In this document: piece after piece, positions 34,332-44,370 of the stretch
Layout of the letters: each line of letters begins with the position of its first letter
How positions within the stretch are numbered: the first letter of the stretch is position 1
Origin: Cellulomonas chitinilytica
Lineage (GTDB): Bacteria > Actinomycetota > Actinomycetes > Actinomycetales > Cellulomonadaceae
DNA: 64,000 bases
Direction of reading: 5' to 3'
Assembly (NCBI RefSeq): GCF_016862675.1
Contig: NZ_BONK01000013.1
Span: forward strand, 1-64,000
The notes under the pieces: generated by a model
What the model was told of the DNA's origin: nothing
What the model saw: only the letters and a program-made list of their open reading frames with translations
The model's database searches: none
Translations under genes and position numbers: made by a program

Positions 34332-35396
34332 ATGACTGCGAAGACCACCCACCCCCGCGCTGCCGCCCGCCGTTGGGCCGCGGTCGCGTGCCTGACGGCC
34401 ACTGCGTTGACCGTCGCGGGGTGCTCCTCGCAGGCCGACGCGGACGACTCCGGTGCCAGCTCGAGCGCCGCCCCCGCCGCGGGCGGCAAGGTCAGCATCG
34501 TCGCGTTCTCGGTCCCGAAGCCCGCGTACGACGACCTCGAGACGGCGTTCCAGAAGACGGACGACGGCAAGGGCGTCGAGTTCTCCGCGTCCTACGGCCC
34601 CAGCGGCTCGCAGAGCAAGGCCGTCGCCGCCGGTCAGCCCGCGGACTACGTCGGCTTCTCGGTCGGCGGCGACCTCACGCGGCTGGTCCCGGACCAGGTC
34701 GCCGAGGGCTGGGACGCCGACGCGAACAAGGGCATCGTGTCGAGCTCGGTCGTCGTGCTCGTGGTCCGCAAGGGCAACCCGAAGCACATCACCGGCTGGG
34801 ACGACCTCACCAAGGAGGGCGTCGAGATCGTGACGCCCGACCCCGCGACGTCCGGCTCGGCGAAGTGGAACATCCTCGCCGCCTACCAGCACGTCATCGC
34901 CAACGGCGGGACGCCCGAGGACGCGAACGCCTACCTCACGGACTTCTTCACGCACATCGTGAGCAAGCCGGACAGCGGCGCCGACGCGACGACCACGTTC
35001 ACGCAGGGCACCGGCGACGTGCTCGTCTCCTACGAGAACGAGGCCATCGCGGCCCGGCAGAAGGGCGCCGACGTCGACTACGTCGTCCCGGACGAGAGCT
35101 TCCTCATCGAGAACCCGGGTGCCGTCACGGTCGGGTCCTCGGACGCCGCGAAGAAGTTCCTCGCGTTCGTGACGAGCGACGACGGCCAGAAGGTCTTCGC
35201 CTCGCACGGCTTCCGCCCGGTGCAGGACGCGGTCGAGCCCGGCACGGTCAAGGGTGCGACCGACCCCGAGAAGCCGTTCCCGGCCGTCAAGAAGCTCACC
35301 ACCATCGAGGACCTCGGCGGCTGGGAGAAGGTCGACAAGGAGTACTTCGACAAGACCGACGGTCTCGTGACGAAGATCGAGGCGTCGGTCGGGTGA
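34332..35396 (+). CDS. Sulfate ABC transporter substrate-binding lipoprotein
   Basis: A 354-residue lipoprotein with a lipobox (TVAGCSS, Cys near 31). It resembles sulfate/thiosulfate-binding proteins (Sbp/CysP): ASYGPSGSQSKAVAAGQPADYV near 82-103, DPATSGSAKWNILAAY near 180 and YENEAIAARQKG near 250. It captures sulfate outside the membrane for the CysTWA transporter encoded downstream. Its stop overlaps the CysT start (GTGA). The palindrome at 34225 lies in its promoter region. Confidence 0.88.
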   Translation: MTAKTTHPRAAARRWAAVACLTATALTVAGCSSQADADDSGASSSAAPAAGGKVSIVAFSVPKPAYDDLETAFQKTDDGKGVEFSASYGPSGSQSKAVAAGQPADYVGFSVGGDLTRLVPDQVAEGWDADANKGIVSSSVVVLVVRKGNPKHITGWDDLTKEGVEIVTPDPATSGSAKWNILAAYQHVIANGGTPEDANAYLTDFFTHIVSKPDSGADATTTFTQGTGDVLVSYENEAIAARQKGADVDYVVPDESFLIENPGAVTVGSSDAAKKFLAFVTSDDGQKVFASHGFRPVQDAVEPGTVKGATDPEKPFPAVKKLTTIEDLGGWEKVDKEYFDKTDGLVTKIEASVG

Positions 35397-36259
35397 CCAC
35401 GACCCTCGTCGAGACGCCTGTGGGCGCGACCGCTGCGGCGGCCGCGCCCACAGGCGCACGTGCGCAGCGGACCGGCGCGCCCCTCGGGCGGGCGTCGGGC
35501 CTCACGCTCGGCGTCGTCCTGCTGGCGCTGAGCCTCCTCGTCCTCATCCCGCTCGCTGCCGTCGCGGCCGAGGCGGGCAGCACCGGCTGGTCGGGGTTCT
35601 GGGCCGCCGTCACCGCACCCGCCGCGGTCGACGCCCTGGTCCTCACCGTCACGAGCTCGTTCGTCGTCACCGCGATCAACGCGGTGATGGGCACGCTCCT
35701 CGCGTGGGTCCTCGTGCGGGACGACTTCCCCGGCAAGCGGTGGGTCGAGCTCGTCATCGACGTCCCGTTCGCGCTGCCGACGATCGTCGCAGGCCTCGTC
35801 ATCCTCAGCGTGTACGGGCGCAACAGCCCCGTCGGCATCGACCTGTTCGGCACCCGGTGGGGCGTCATGGTCGCGCTGCTGTTCGTCACGCTCCCGTTCG
35901 TCGCCCGCACCGTGCAGCCGACGCTCATGGCGTTCGACCGGGACACCGAGCGCGCCGCCGCGACGCTCGGCGCCCGCCCGGCCACCGTGTTCCGTCGCAT
36001 CGTGCTGCCGCCGCTCGTACCCGCCATCGCCGCCGGCGCCGCCCTCGCGTTCGCACGGGCGATGGGGGAGTACGGGTCGGTGCTGCTCATCTCGGGCGGG
36101 CTCGACAAGACGCAGGTGTCGTCGATGTACGCGTTCAGCCTCTACGAGAGCTACGACTTCCCGGGGGCCGCCGCGACCGCGACCGTGCTGCTCGTCGTCT
36201 CGCTCGTCGTGCTCGTGGGGTTCGAGATCGTCTCCCACCGGGCAGGTCGCCGTGGCTGA
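35393..36259 (+). CDS. cysT: Sulfate ABC transporter permease CysT
   Basis: A 288-residue permease with six membrane helices and the binding-protein-dependent transport motif near 215 (FRRIVLPPLVPAIAAG). LAWVLVRDDFPGKRWVELVIDVPFALPTIVAG is characteristic of the CysT/CysU group. GTG start coupled to the upstream stop. Confidence 0.9.
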   Translation: MTTTLVETPVGATAAAAAPTGARAQRTGAPLGRASGLTLGVVLLALSLLVLIPLAAVAAEAGSTGWSGFWAAVTAPAAVDALVLTVTSSFVVTAINAVMGTLLAWVLVRDDFPGKRWVELVIDVPFALPTIVAGLVILSVYGRNSPVGIDLFGTRWGVMVALLFVTLPFVARTVQPTLMAFDRDTERAAATLGARPATVFRRIVLPPLVPAIAAGAALAFARAMGEYGSVLLISGGLDKTQVSSMYAFSLYESYDFPGAAATATVLLVVSLVVLVGFEIVSHRAGRRG

Positions 36260-37100
36260 CACCCTCGCCCCCGCACGTCCCTCGGCGATCCGCCCCGCGC
36301 GCAGCGCCGGCCGGATCGCGCTGCGCACCGTCGGCCTCGCCTACGTCGGCGTGCTCGTGCTCGTCCCGCTGGGGATCATCACCTGGCGTGCCCTCAGCCC
36401 CGGCATGCCGGCGTTCTGGGCGGCGATCAGCTCCGAGCAGGCCGTCACCGCGTTCCGGCTGACCGCCGAGGTCGCGTTCGCGTCCGTGCTGCTCGGCACC
36501 ACGTTCGGCGTGGCCCTGGGGATCCTGCTCACGCGGTACCACTTCGTCGGGCGGCGGCTCCTCGGCGTCCTCGCGGACCTGCCGATGGCGGTGTCCCCGA
36601 TCGTCGCGGGCCTCGCCCTCGTTCTCGTCTACGGGCGCAACGGCTGGTTCGGCGGCCCCCTCGAGGCGGCCGGCATCAGCATCATCTACGCCGTCCCGGG
36701 CATGATCCTCGCCACCACGTTCGTGTCCCTGCCGCTCGTGCTGCGCGAGGTCGTGCCCGTCCTCCAGGAGATCGGCACCGACCAGGAGCAGGCCGCCCGG
36801 GTGCTCGGCGCGGGCGGGTGGCACACGTTCTGGCGCATCACGGTCCCGACCATCAGGCCGGCGCTCACGTACGGCGTGGTCCTCGCCCTCGCCCGGTGCG
36901 TCGGGGAGTTCGGGGCCGTCGCCGTGGTGTCCGGCAACGTCAGCGGCACCGGTCAGACCCAGACGACGACGCTCGTCATCGCCGAACGGGTCCAGCAGAT
37001 GGAACCGGGGGCGTACCAGCTGGCGTTCGTCCTCATCGTCACCACGGTTGCCGCCCTGCTGGTCGCCGCCAACATCCGCCGGAAGGACGAGCTCTCATGA
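36252..37100 (+). CDS. cysW: Sulfate ABC transporter permease CysW
   Basis: A 282-residue permease, the partner of CysT, with six helices and the EAA-type loop [26 protein letters not shown] start at 36252 overlaps the cysT end by 8 bp. The [29 protein letters not shown] segment is typical for CysW. Confidence 0.9.
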   Translation: MADTLAPARPSAIRPARSAGRIALRTVGLAYVGVLVLVPLGIITWRALSPGMPAFWAAISSEQAVTAFRLTAEVAFASVLLGTTFGVALGILLTRYHFVGRRLLGVLADLPMAVSPIVAGLALVLVYGRNGWFGGPLEAAGISIIYAVPGMILATTFVSLPLVLREVVPVLQEIGTDQEQAARVLGAGGWHTFWRITVPTIRPALTYGVVLALARCVGEFGAVAVVSGNVSGTGQTQTTTLVIAERVQQMEPGAYQLAFVLIVTTVAALLVAANIRRKDELS

Positions 37101-38032
37101 GCATCCAGGCCAACGGCGTCACCAAGCGCTTCGGCGCGTTCGTGGCGCTCGACGACGTCGACCTCGACGTGCACGCGGGCGCGCTCACCGCGCTGCTCGG
37201 CCCGAGCGGCGGCGGCAAGTCGACCCTGCTGCGCGTCATCGGCGGGCTCGAGACGCCCGACGCGGGCGAGGTCTCGATCGCGGGTCGCGACATGACCCGC
37301 GTCCCCGCGCACGAGCGGAACGTCGGCTTCGTCTTCCAGCACTACGCCGCGTTCCAGCACCTGTCGGTGTTCCGGAACGTGGCGTTCGGCCTGGAGATCC
37401 GGCGCCGGCCCAAGGCGGAGGTGCGCCGCCGGGTCAACGAGCTGCTCGAGCTCGTGCACCTCGAGGAGCTCGCCGACCGCAAGCCCGCCCAGCTCTCCGG
37501 GGGCCAGCGCCAGCGCATGGCCCTGGCGCGGGCGCTCGCGGCCGAGCCGTCCGTGCTGCTGCTCGACGAGCCGTTCGGGGCGCTCGACACGAAGGTGCGC
37601 CGCGAGCTGCGCGGCTGGCTGCGGGCCCTGCACGACGAGGTCCACGTGACGACCGTGTTCGTCACGCACGACCAGGAGGAGGCCCTCGAGGTCGCCGACG
37701 AGATCGTCGTCGTCAACAACGGCAAGGTCGAGCAGGTCGGGTCGCCGTCGGACCTGTACGACAAGCCCGCGAACGACTTCGTCATGGAGTTCATGGGCCC
37801 GGTCACGCGGCTCGGCGGCCGGCTGGTGCGCCCGCACGACGTGCAGGTCACCGCGGCGCACGTCGACGGCGCGGTGCCCGGCCGGGTCGCCCGGCTGCAG
37901 CGGATCGGGTTCGAGGTCCGGGCCGACGTGACGACCGCGGACGGCGACCTGTGGGTCCAGCTCACCCGCGGCCAGGCGGACACGCTCGAGCTGACCCCGG
38001 GCTCGGACGTCTGGCTGCGCGCCGTGGTCTGA
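37097..38032 (+). CDS. cysA: Sulfate ABC transporter ATPase CysA
   Basis: A 311-residue ATPase with Walker [10 protein letters not shown] (35-43), Q-loop VFQHYAAF, signature [15 protein letters not shown], Walker [13 protein letters not shown] and the switch His in [10 protein letters not shown] short C-terminal TOBE-like regulatory tail (about 240-311) follows, shorter than in MalK-type ATPases. ATGA overlap with cysW. Last gene of the operon, followed by a hairpin. Confidence 0.92.
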   Translation: MSIQANGVTKRFGAFVALDDVDLDVHAGALTALLGPSGGGKSTLLRVIGGLETPDAGEVSIAGRDMTRVPAHERNVGFVFQHYAAFQHLSVFRNVAFGLEIRRRPKAEVRRRVNELLELVHLEELADRKPAQLSGGQRQRMALARALAAEPSVLLLDEPFGALDTKVRRELRGWLRALHDEVHVTTVFVTHDQEEALEVADEIVVVNNGKVEQVGSPSDLYDKPANDFVMEFMGPVTRLGGRLVRPHDVQVTAAHVDGAVPGRVARLQRIGFEVRADVTTADGDLWVQLTRGQADTLELTPGSDVWLRAVV

Positions 38033-38036
38033 CGCC

Positions 38037-38059
38037 GCCCACCGGCACCGGCGGTGGGC
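38037..38059. terminator. Terminator after cysA
   Basis: Eight-base arms GCCCACCG (38037-38040 continuing to 38044) and CGGTGGGC (38052-38059), 7-base loop, between convergent genes. Confidence 0.5.
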
Positions 38060-38066
38060 CTCGTGC

Positions 38067-38882
38067 TCAGGACAGGCCGGGCGGACGGGCCTGCGTGGCG
38101 GCGGGGCGGCCGCTGAGCTCGGCCCGGCCGAGGGCCCCGATCAGGCGCACGAGCCCACCGTCCAGGTGCGCCGCGTGGCCGACGTCGGGGACCGTCCCCA
38201 CCGGGACGTCGAGGAACGCCGACAACGCCGCCACGGACCGGTGGCGGATCGCGGGGGATCGGCCGCCGACCGTCACCGCCACGTGGCCGACGCTCCCGGT
38301 CAGAGGGGCGGGTTCGAACGCGGAGAACATGGCCAGCTCCGCGCGCACGGTGGCGAGGGAGGCCCTCGTCATCCGCGTCGTCCACGACGGCCCGTACAGC
38401 GCGTGCCCGAACCCGGGCACCCCGTCGGCGTCGAGCCCCGCCACCACGTGGGCGAGCAGGCCGGGGACCAGCGACCCCGCGGCGGGCTCGTGCAGCACCA
38501 CGCCGGCCATCTCGACCCCGCGCGCGGCCAGCTCGAGCCCGAGCGTCGCGCCGCCGCTGACACCGACGACGTACGCGCCGGCGCACAGGGGGGCGAGGAA
38601 CTCGACCTCGGTGTCGAGGTCGCCCGACTGAGGCCGGGTCGGGGTGTGGAGGTCCACGCCGTGCGCCTGCAGGTCCGCCAGCAGCGTCGCGGCGCGGGCG
38701 CCGTGGCGGCCGGCCGTCCAGATGCGCCCGTCCGTCGCGGTGCCGTGCACGAGCACGAGCCGGGAGCCCGGGTGCAGCAGCGGCCCGGGCAGGTGCGCAG
38801 GTGGGGGCGCCGGCGAGACCGTTGCAGAGCCGACCCCCGGCGGAAACGACGCCGCAATGTCCGGTTCGTACCGTTCCGTCAT
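38067..38882 (-). CDS. Alpha/beta hydrolase
   Basis: A 271-residue protein with a Pro-rich N-terminal extension of about 35 residues, then LVLVHGTATDGRIW (oxyanion loop), VVGVSGGATLGLEL (nucleophile Ser in GVSGG) and a C-terminal PDVGHAAHLDGG (His). Reaction unknown. It is divergent from the nucleoside-transporter operon across 90 bp. Confidence 0.75.
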   Translation of the reverse strand: MTERYEPDIAASFPPGVGSATVSPAPPPAHLPGPLLHPGSRLVLVHGTATDGRIWTAGRHGARAATLLADLQAHGVDLHTPTRPQSGDLDTEVEFLAPLCAGAYVVGVSGGATLGLELAARGVEMAGVVLHEPAAGSLVPGLLAHVVAGLDADGVPGFGHALYGPSWTTRMTRASLATVRAELAMFSAFEPAPLTGSVGHVAVTVGGRSPAIRHRSVAALSAFLDVPVGTVPDVGHAAHLDGGLVRLIGALGRAELSGRPAATQARPPGLS

Positions 38883-38902
38883 GTCCCACCGTCCGCGAGA
38901 CC

Positions 38903-38940
38903 CGCAGGCGTACGGCCTGCGCCGGTATACAGGCCGGTAT
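38903..38940 (+). promoter_or_regulatory. Repeat cluster in the transporter promoter region
   Basis: An inverted repeat CGCAGGC (38903-38909) / GCCTGCG (38915-38921) runs into two direct copies of GCCGGTAT (38921-38928 and 38933-38940). TATACA at 38925-38930 may be a -10 for the GTG at 38973. The arrangement suggests a regulator-controlled promoter. Confidence 0.35.
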
Positions 38941-38972
38941 GCGGTGCTGGACCCCGCTCGCCTGGCGGGCCG

Positions 38973-40502
38973 GTGACCACCGACGCGGCACCCGTGCCGC
39001 TCCTCGAGGTGCAGGGCCTGACCAAGCGCTTCGGCTCCCTCGTCGCCAACGACGACGTCACGTTCACGGTGCGGGCGGGGGAGGTGCACGGGCTGCTCGG
39101 CGAGAACGGCGCCGGCAAGAGCACCCTCGTGAAGTCGCTGTACGGCATCCACCAGCCCGACGCGGGGCGGGTCGTGGTGGACGGGCGGGACGAGCGCATC
39201 GCGTCGCCGTCGCACGCCCGCGACCTGGGCATCGGCATGGTGTTCCAGGACATGCGCCTCATCCCCGCCCTCACCGTCTGGGAGAACATCGCGCTCCAGC
39301 TCCGCGACACGCCCCGGGTCCTCAAGCCCCGGGACGCGCAACGGGCCATCACCGACGCGAGTGCACACTACGGCCTCGACGTGGACCCGAGCGCCCTCGT
39401 GCGGGACCTGTCCATCGGCGAGTGGCAGCGCGCGGAGCTGCTGAAGGTGCTGCTGGCCGGTGCGCGCGTGCTGATCCTCGACGAGCCGACGAGCGTCCTG
39501 ACCCCCCAGGAGGCGGACGCGCTGTTCGACGTCCTGCGGCGGCTGACCGCCGACGGCGTCGGGGTGATCCTCATCGCGCACAAGATCCGCGAGGTCCGGC
39601 AGATCGCCGACCGGGTGACCGTGCTGCGCGGGGGCCGCACGGTCCTGGCGGACACCGACCCGCACGAGCTCACCGACGCGGAGCTCGTCCGGGCGATGGT
39701 GGGCACGAGCGTCAAGCCCGTCTCGCGCCGGCCGGAGCCGACCGACGAGACCGCCGACGCCCCGGTCGTGGTCAGCCTCCGCGGCGCGAGCGTGCTGCGG
39801 CCCACCGGCGTCCTCGGGCTCGACGGCGTGGACCTCGACATCCGGGCGGGACGCATCCTCGGCGTCGCCGGGATCGCGGGCAGTGGGCAGGGCGAGCTCG
39901 CCGACCTGCTCGTCGGGGTCGCGCCGCTGCGGTCCGGCTCGATGGAGCTGCCCGGCCTCGACGCCCGCGGCACCACGACCGGCGACCTGCGCGTCGCCGG
40001 CGTCGTCGACGTCGTCGCGAACCCCGTGCACGACTACGTGGTGCGCGGCATGACGATCAGCGACCACGTCGCCCTGTGGGAGGCCACGACGGCCGGGCGG
40101 CGCCGCTTCGACGTCCGCGGCGCTGCCACGACCTTCGCCCGTCGCGACGAGCGCGCCGGCCTGCGCGCCGCCGACCCGTCCCGCCGCCTCGACCAGCTCT
40201 CGGGCGGGAACATCCAGCGCGTCCTGCTCACCTTGGCGCTCACGCAGGACGCGAGGCTCGTCATCGCGTCGTACCCGACACGCGGGCTGGACGTGCTCAC
40301 CACCGAGCGGACCCACGCCCTGCTCCTGGAGGCGCGCGACCGCGGCGAGGCGGTCGTGCTCGTCTCCGAGGACCTCGACGAGCTGCTCGCCCTGTCCGAC
40401 GAGGTCGTCGTCCTGCACCACGGCCGGGTCGCGGGCACCGTCCCCGCCGTCGACGCCGACCGCGACCGGCTGGGCCTGCTGATGACGGAGGGTGCGGCAT
40501 GA
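38973..40502 (+). CDS. Nucleoside/nucleobase-type ABC transporter ATPase (double NBD)
   Basis: A 509-residue protein with two fused nucleotide-binding domains, as in RnsB/NupA/YufO-type importers. NBD1 is canonical: GENGAGKST near 43, FQDMRLIP, DLSIGEWQRAELLK as signature, LILDEPTSVLT Walker B. NBD2 is degenerate: GIAGSGQGE in place of Walker A, SGGNIQRVLL signature, and SYPTRGLDV where Walker B is expected. That asymmetry is normal for this family. GTG start. It is coupled to the first permease by ATGA and is the first gene of a six-gene cluster. Confidence 0.88.
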   Translation: MTTDAAPVPLLEVQGLTKRFGSLVANDDVTFTVRAGEVHGLLGENGAGKSTLVKSLYGIHQPDAGRVVVDGRDERIASPSHARDLGIGMVFQDMRLIPALTVWENIALQLRDTPRVLKPRDAQRAITDASAHYGLDVDPSALVRDLSIGEWQRAELLKVLLAGARVLILDEPTSVLTPQEADALFDVLRRLTADGVGVILIAHKIREVRQIADRVTVLRGGRTVLADTDPHELTDAELVRAMVGTSVKPVSRRPEPTDETADAPVVVSLRGASVLRPTGVLGLDGVDLDIRAGRILGVAGIAGSGQGELADLLVGVAPLRSGSMELPGLDARGTTTGDLRVAGVVDVVANPVHDYVVRGMTISDHVALWEATTAGRRRFDVRGAATTFARRDERAGLRAADPSRRLDQLSGGNIQRVLLTLALTQDARLVIASYPTRGLDVLTTERTHALLLEARDRGEAVVLVSEDLDELLALSDEVVVLHHGRVAGTVPAVDADRDRLGLLMTEGAA

Positions 40503-41581
40503 GCGTGCTGGAGAAGGACCCCCCGAAGGTCGTGGAGCCGGCCCGTGCGACGGCGTCCGGCCAGCCGTTCTGGCGACGGCTGCTGTTCGTGGTCGCCGCC
40601 TACCTGCTGTGCCTCGCGGTCTTCGCCGCGTTCGCCGCGACGCAGGGCGCCGACCCGGCGTCGATCTTCACGACAATGCTGCAGTCCTCGGTCCTCGACT
40701 GGGGCACCCTGCAGCAGACGCTCGTGCGGTCGGTGCCGATCGTGCTCGCCGCCCTCGCCTGCACGATCCCCGCCCGGGCCGGCCTCGTGAACGTCGGTGG
40801 CGAGGGGCAGATCATCATGGGGTCGGTCGCCGCCGTCGGCGTCGGGCTCGCGCTCGGCCAGGCCGTCGGAGGTCCGGTCGCGTGGCTCGCGATCGTGGCG
40901 GGCGCGGCCGTCGCGGGGGCCGTGTGGTGCGGGATCTGCGGGTTCCTGCGGGTCCGGCTCAACGCGAGCGAGTCCGTCACGACGCTGTTCTTCAACTTCA
41001 TCGCGGCCGACGTCATGCTCTACGTCATCTACCAGGTGTGGCGCGAGGGGGACGCGACGTCGCTGCCGCAGAGCGAGCCGCTCACCTCCGACCAGCTGCT
41101 GCCCGCCGTCGGGGGGCTGCAGCTCACGCTCGCGGTGCCGTTCATGGTGCTCGTCGTGGTCGGCGTGTGGGCGCTCCTGAAGTACACGAGCTGGGGCTTC
41201 CGCCTCACGGTCGCGGGCGGCAACCCGACGGCTGCCCTGCGGTCCGGGCTGCCCGTGCGACGGATCCTGCTCGGCTCGATGCTCGCGGGCGGAGCGCTCG
41301 CCGGCATCGGCGGGGCGCTCAACGTCATGGGCGCCGAAGGGGCTCTGCGACCGGGGATGACGGCCACGTTCGGGTACGTCGCGTTCCTCGCGAACTTCCT
41401 CGGCGGCAGCCGGCCGTTCCCGGTCCTCGGCGCCGCGGTGCTGTTCAGCGCCATCGCGAACAGCGGCAACGGGCTCCAGCTGTCCGAAGGGCTCAACGGC
41501 AGCGCCGTCAACGTGCTGCTCGGGCTGATCGTCCTCACCATGCTCGTGGTGAGCGGCCGCACGAAGGAGGCCTTCTCGTGA
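40499..41581 (+). CDS. Nucleoside-type ABC transporter permease 1
   Basis: A 360-residue BPD_transp_2 permease with about eight to ten helices. The segment [25 protein letters not shown] is the conserved motif of the NupP/BMP-type permeases; [18 protein letters not shown] is the cytoplasmic coupling loop. ATG overlaps the ATPase stop; its stop overlaps the next start. Confidence 0.88.
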   Translation: MSVLEKDPPKVVEPARATASGQPFWRRLLFVVAAYLLCLAVFAAFAATQGADPASIFTTMLQSSVLDWGTLQQTLVRSVPIVLAALACTIPARAGLVNVGGEGQIIMGSVAAVGVGLALGQAVGGPVAWLAIVAGAAVAGAVWCGICGFLRVRLNASESVTTLFFNFIAADVMLYVIYQVWREGDATSLPQSEPLTSDQLLPAVGGLQLTLAVPFMVLVVVGVWALLKYTSWGFRLTVAGGNPTAALRSGLPVRRILLGSMLAGGALAGIGGALNVMGAEGALRPGMTATFGYVAFLANFLGGSRPFPVLGAAVLFSAIANSGNGLQLSEGLNGSAVNVLLGLIVLTMLVVSGRTKEAFS

Positions 41582-42492
41582 GCGGAGCGGTCCAGGAGCT
41601 GGTCACGGGGGCGGTCGCCACCGGCACGGTGCTGCTGTACCCGGCGGTCGGGGAGCTGATCGGCGAGCGCAGCGGCATCATCAACCTCGGCACGGAGGGC
41701 GGCATGCTCGCCGGGGCCATGACCGGCATCGGCGTGACGATCGGCACCGGGGACCCGTGGCTGGGCGCGCTCGCCGGGGTCGTCGCGGGGGCGCTGTGCG
41801 GGGCCCTGCACGCGGTCGCGGTCGTGCGGTGGAAGGCCAACCAGCTCGCCAGCGGCCTCGTCGTCTGGTTCCTCGTGCTGGGCGTCACGTCGGTGCTCGG
41901 CGCCGGCTTCTACGGGCAGGTCGTCGAGCCCCTCGGGCCCGTCGAGATCCCGCTGCTGTCCGCGATCCCCGTGGTCGGTCCGGCGCTGTTCGCCCAGAAC
42001 GTGCTCGTGTACGTCGGCTACCTGGTGGTGCCGCTGGTGTGGTGGTGGGTCCTGCGCACCCGCTCGGGGCTGACGCTGCGGGCCACCGGCGAACGTCCTG
42101 CGGTGGTCGTGGCCGCCGGTCACCACCCGGCGCGCGTGCGGCTCGTCGCCGTCACCGTCGGCGGGGCGTTCGCCGGGCTCGGCGGCGTGATGCTCACCGT
42201 CGGGATGGTCGGCAACTGGAGCGACGGCATGACCAACGGCTACGGGTTCGTCGCCGTCGCGATCGTCGCGTTCGCCCGGTGGAACCCGTTCGGCGTGATG
42301 GCCGGCGCGTACATGTTCGGGCTCGCGCTCGCGGCGGCCACCGTCTCCCAGGCGCACGGCCTGGCCGTCAACCAGTACGTGCTCGACGTCGTCCCGTACG
42401 TGCTCACCGTCGTCGTCCTCGTCCTGACGTCGGCCCGTGGCCGGTCGGCCGGCCCGGAGTCCCTGCGCAACGCGATCGGGGCCGTCACCTAG
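41578..42492 (+). CDS. Nucleoside-type ABC transporter permease 2
   Basis: A 304-residue second BPD_transp_2 permease with [21 protein letters not shown] as its family motif and [22 protein letters not shown] as the coupling loop. GTG 41578 is preceded by AAGGAGG inside the previous gene. Forms a heterodimer with permease 1. Confidence 0.88.
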   Translation: MSGAVQELVTGAVATGTVLLYPAVGELIGERSGIINLGTEGGMLAGAMTGIGVTIGTGDPWLGALAGVVAGALCGALHAVAVVRWKANQLASGLVVWFLVLGVTSVLGAGFYGQVVEPLGPVEIPLLSAIPVVGPALFAQNVLVYVGYLVVPLVWWWVLRTRSGLTLRATGERPAVVVAAGHHPARVRLVAVTVGGAFAGLGGVMLTVGMVGNWSDGMTNGYGFVAVAIVAFARWNPFGVMAGAYMFGLALAAATVSQAHGLAVNQYVLDVVPYVLTVVVLVLTSARGRSAGPESLRNAIGAVT

Positions 42493-42570
42493 GTCCCCAC
42501 CTCCTGTCCAGGGGACGTCCCCCGCGTCCCCGGGTTCCGCACTGCCAACGAACGGAAGGTGAGGAACGAC

Positions 42571-43719
42571 ATGCCACAGCACATGCGCGTGCGCGTCGCG
42601 GCGGCCGCCGGTCTCGTCGTGAGCCTGTCCCTGCTCGGCGCGTGCGCCGGCGGCAGCCAGGCGGGCTCCGACGACGCGTCCCCGGGCGCGCCGACCGTCG
42701 GGTTCGTCATGGTCGGCTCGAAGAAGGACGCCGGGTACAACCAGGCGGTCGACGTGGCCGCGGCCACCGTCGGCAAGGAGCTCGGCGTCAAGGTCCTCAC
42801 CGCGGACCAGATCCCCGAGAACAACAACGTCACGCAGACCATGCAGGCGATGGTCGACAAGGGCGCGACGGTCATCTTCGCGACGAGCTACGGGTACCTG
42901 CCGTACGCGCAGAAGTTCGCCGAGTCCCACCCCGACGTCGTCGTGCTGCACCAGGGCGGCTACGTCGAGGACGCGTTCCCCGCGAACTTCGGCACCTACT
43001 GGGGCGAGTCCTACGACCCGGTGAGCCTCGGCGGCATCGCGGCGGGCGGCACGACGAAGACCGACAAGCTGGGGTTCATCTACGCGTTCCCGATCTCCCA
43101 GACCATCGCGAACATCAACGCGTTCGCGCTCGGCGCGCAGAAGGTCAACCCCGACGCCGAGACGTACGTGGTGAACACCTCCGCGTGGTGCGACCCGATC
43201 AAGCAGAAGCAGGCGGTGAGCACGCTGCTCGCCGAGGGCGTCGACGTGTTCTCCGACCACCAGGACTGCCAGGCGACGATCGTGCAGGCCGTGAAGTCCG
43301 CCGGGAAGTACTTCGTCGGCTACCACTACGACGCGAACGAGCTCATCCCGGGCGGGTGGCTCACCGGGTCGGCCTGGAACTGGGCCCCGCTGTACTCGCG
43401 GATCATCGAGACCGTCGAGTCCGGCGGGTTCGCGGGCAGCGAGTTCAACGCGAACTGGATCGGCTCGTTCGCGACGGGGGACAACCCGATCGAGCTCGCG
43501 TCGTTCGGGTCCGCCGTGGACGGCGACCTCCAGGCCGAGATCACGGCCGCGGAGGACGACCTGAAGAAGCCGGACGCGTCGACGTTCGTCGGACCGATCT
43601 ACTGCCAGGACGGCACCGTCCTGGTCCCCGAGGGCGAGGTCGCGACGTACGAGGACGTGAACACGACGTTCACGTGCCTGGTCAAGGGCGTGGTGGGGAC
43701 GCTCCCGGCCATGGGCTGA
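42571..43719 (+). CDS. BMP-family substrate-binding lipoprotein
   Basis: A 382-residue lipoprotein (lipobox LLGAC, Cys near 25) of the BmpA/PnrA family, which bind nucleosides, nucleobases or related ureides. [15 protein letters not shown] and the [17 protein letters not shown] segment match the first lobe; [15 protein letters not shown] the hinge region. [15 protein letters not shown] shows two cysteines near 220-230. Start ATG 42571, downstream of GGAAGGTGAGG. A 15-bp-stem hairpin separates it from the hydrolase genes. The ligand is not certain. Confidence 0.85.
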   Translation: MPQHMRVRVAAAAGLVVSLSLLGACAGGSQAGSDDASPGAPTVGFVMVGSKKDAGYNQAVDVAAATVGKELGVKVLTADQIPENNNVTQTMQAMVDKGATVIFATSYGYLPYAQKFAESHPDVVVLHQGGYVEDAFPANFGTYWGESYDPVSLGGIAAGGTTKTDKLGFIYAFPISQTIANINAFALGAQKVNPDAETYVVNTSAWCDPIKQKQAVSTLLAEGVDVFSDHQDCQATIVQAVKSAGKYFVGYHYDANELIPGGWLTGSAWNWAPLYSRIIETVESGGFAGSEFNANWIGSFATGDNPIELASFGSAVDGDLQAEITAAEDDLKKPDASTFVGPIYCQDGTVLVPEGEVATYEDVNTTFTCLVKGVVGTLPAMG

Positions 43720-43735
43720 CGGCCCGACCGGCAGC

Positions 43736-43776
43736 GGCGCCGGGCACCCCGCCGGACCGGTGGGGTGCCCGGCGCC
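43736..43776 (+). terminator. Hairpin between binding protein and hydrolase genes
   Basis: Perfect 15-base arms (43736-43750 and 43762-43776) around an 11-base loop. In the middle of the cluster, it may act as an attenuator that keeps the binding protein more abundant than the enzymes, or stabilise the upstream mRNA. Confidence 0.6.
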
Positions 43777-43803
43777 GGGACGACGGACGCGAGGAGGACG
43801 GAC

Positions 43804-44370
43804 ATGCACGTGGCCGGGAGCGAGCCGTACCCCTGGCCCTGGGACGGGGCGGGACCCGACGACTGGGCGGTGCTCGTCGTCGACTGCGCGATGCCCGCGC
43901 CGGCGGGCCTCCGGTCGCGGCTGCGCCCGTGGCTCGAGCGCACCGAGCGCGCGGGCGCCCCGACGTTCCGGGTGACCGTCGGGGCGCGGCACGACCGGGT
44001 GCCCCCCGAGGACTGGCTGGGCGGCGCCGTCGACGAGAGCGTCGTCGCGCCGGGCTGGAACGGGTTCTCGTCGAGCCCGCTCGACGACCTGCTGCGCGCC
44101 GCCGGCCGCAGCACGCTGCTGCTCGCCGGGTACTGGCTCGAGGTCGGTGTCCACTCGACGCTGCGGGCCGCGAACGACATCGGCTACGAGTGCGCGGTCG
44201 TCGCCGACCTGTGCACGCCGTGGGACACCGCCCTCGCCCCCGGGGCCCTGTCCACGATCCGGTTCTCGGGGGGCATCTTCGGTGCGGTCGTGACGTCGGG
44301 CGCCGTGGCGGACGAGCTCGCCACCCGTGCCCTGACGTCCGCCGCGGGGACCCACGGAGGGCAGCGATGA
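43804..44370 (+). CDS. Isochorismatase-fold protein lacking catalytic Cys
   Basis: A 188-residue isochorismatase-like (cysteine hydrolase) fold protein. Compared with its downstream neighbour it keeps the Asp ([10 protein letters not shown], Asp27) but has Trp85/Asn86 (APGWNGF) where the catalytic Lys should be (KPGKGAF), and Gly115 ([17 protein letters not shown]) where the catalytic Cys should be ([17 protein letters not shown]). It is therefore probably not a hydrolase by itself. ATGA coupling to the intact paralogue suggests a partner, regulatory or structural subunit. A GAGGAGG site precedes the ATG. Confidence 0.75.
   Translation: MHVAGSEPYPWPWDGAGPDDWAVLVVDCAMPAPAGLRSRLRPWLERTERAGAPTFRVTVGARHDRVPPEDWLGGAVDESVVAPGWNGFSSSPLDDLLRAAGRSTLLLAGYWLEVGVHSTLRAANDIGYECAVVADLCTPWDTALAPGALSTIRFSGGIFGAVVTSGAVADELATRALTSAAGTHGGQR

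Noticed and set aside
43804..44370. Calling the first isochorismatase-fold protein an active amidase
   Set aside because: The catalytic Cys and Lys positions are Gly and Trp/Asn, so an enzyme call is not supported.
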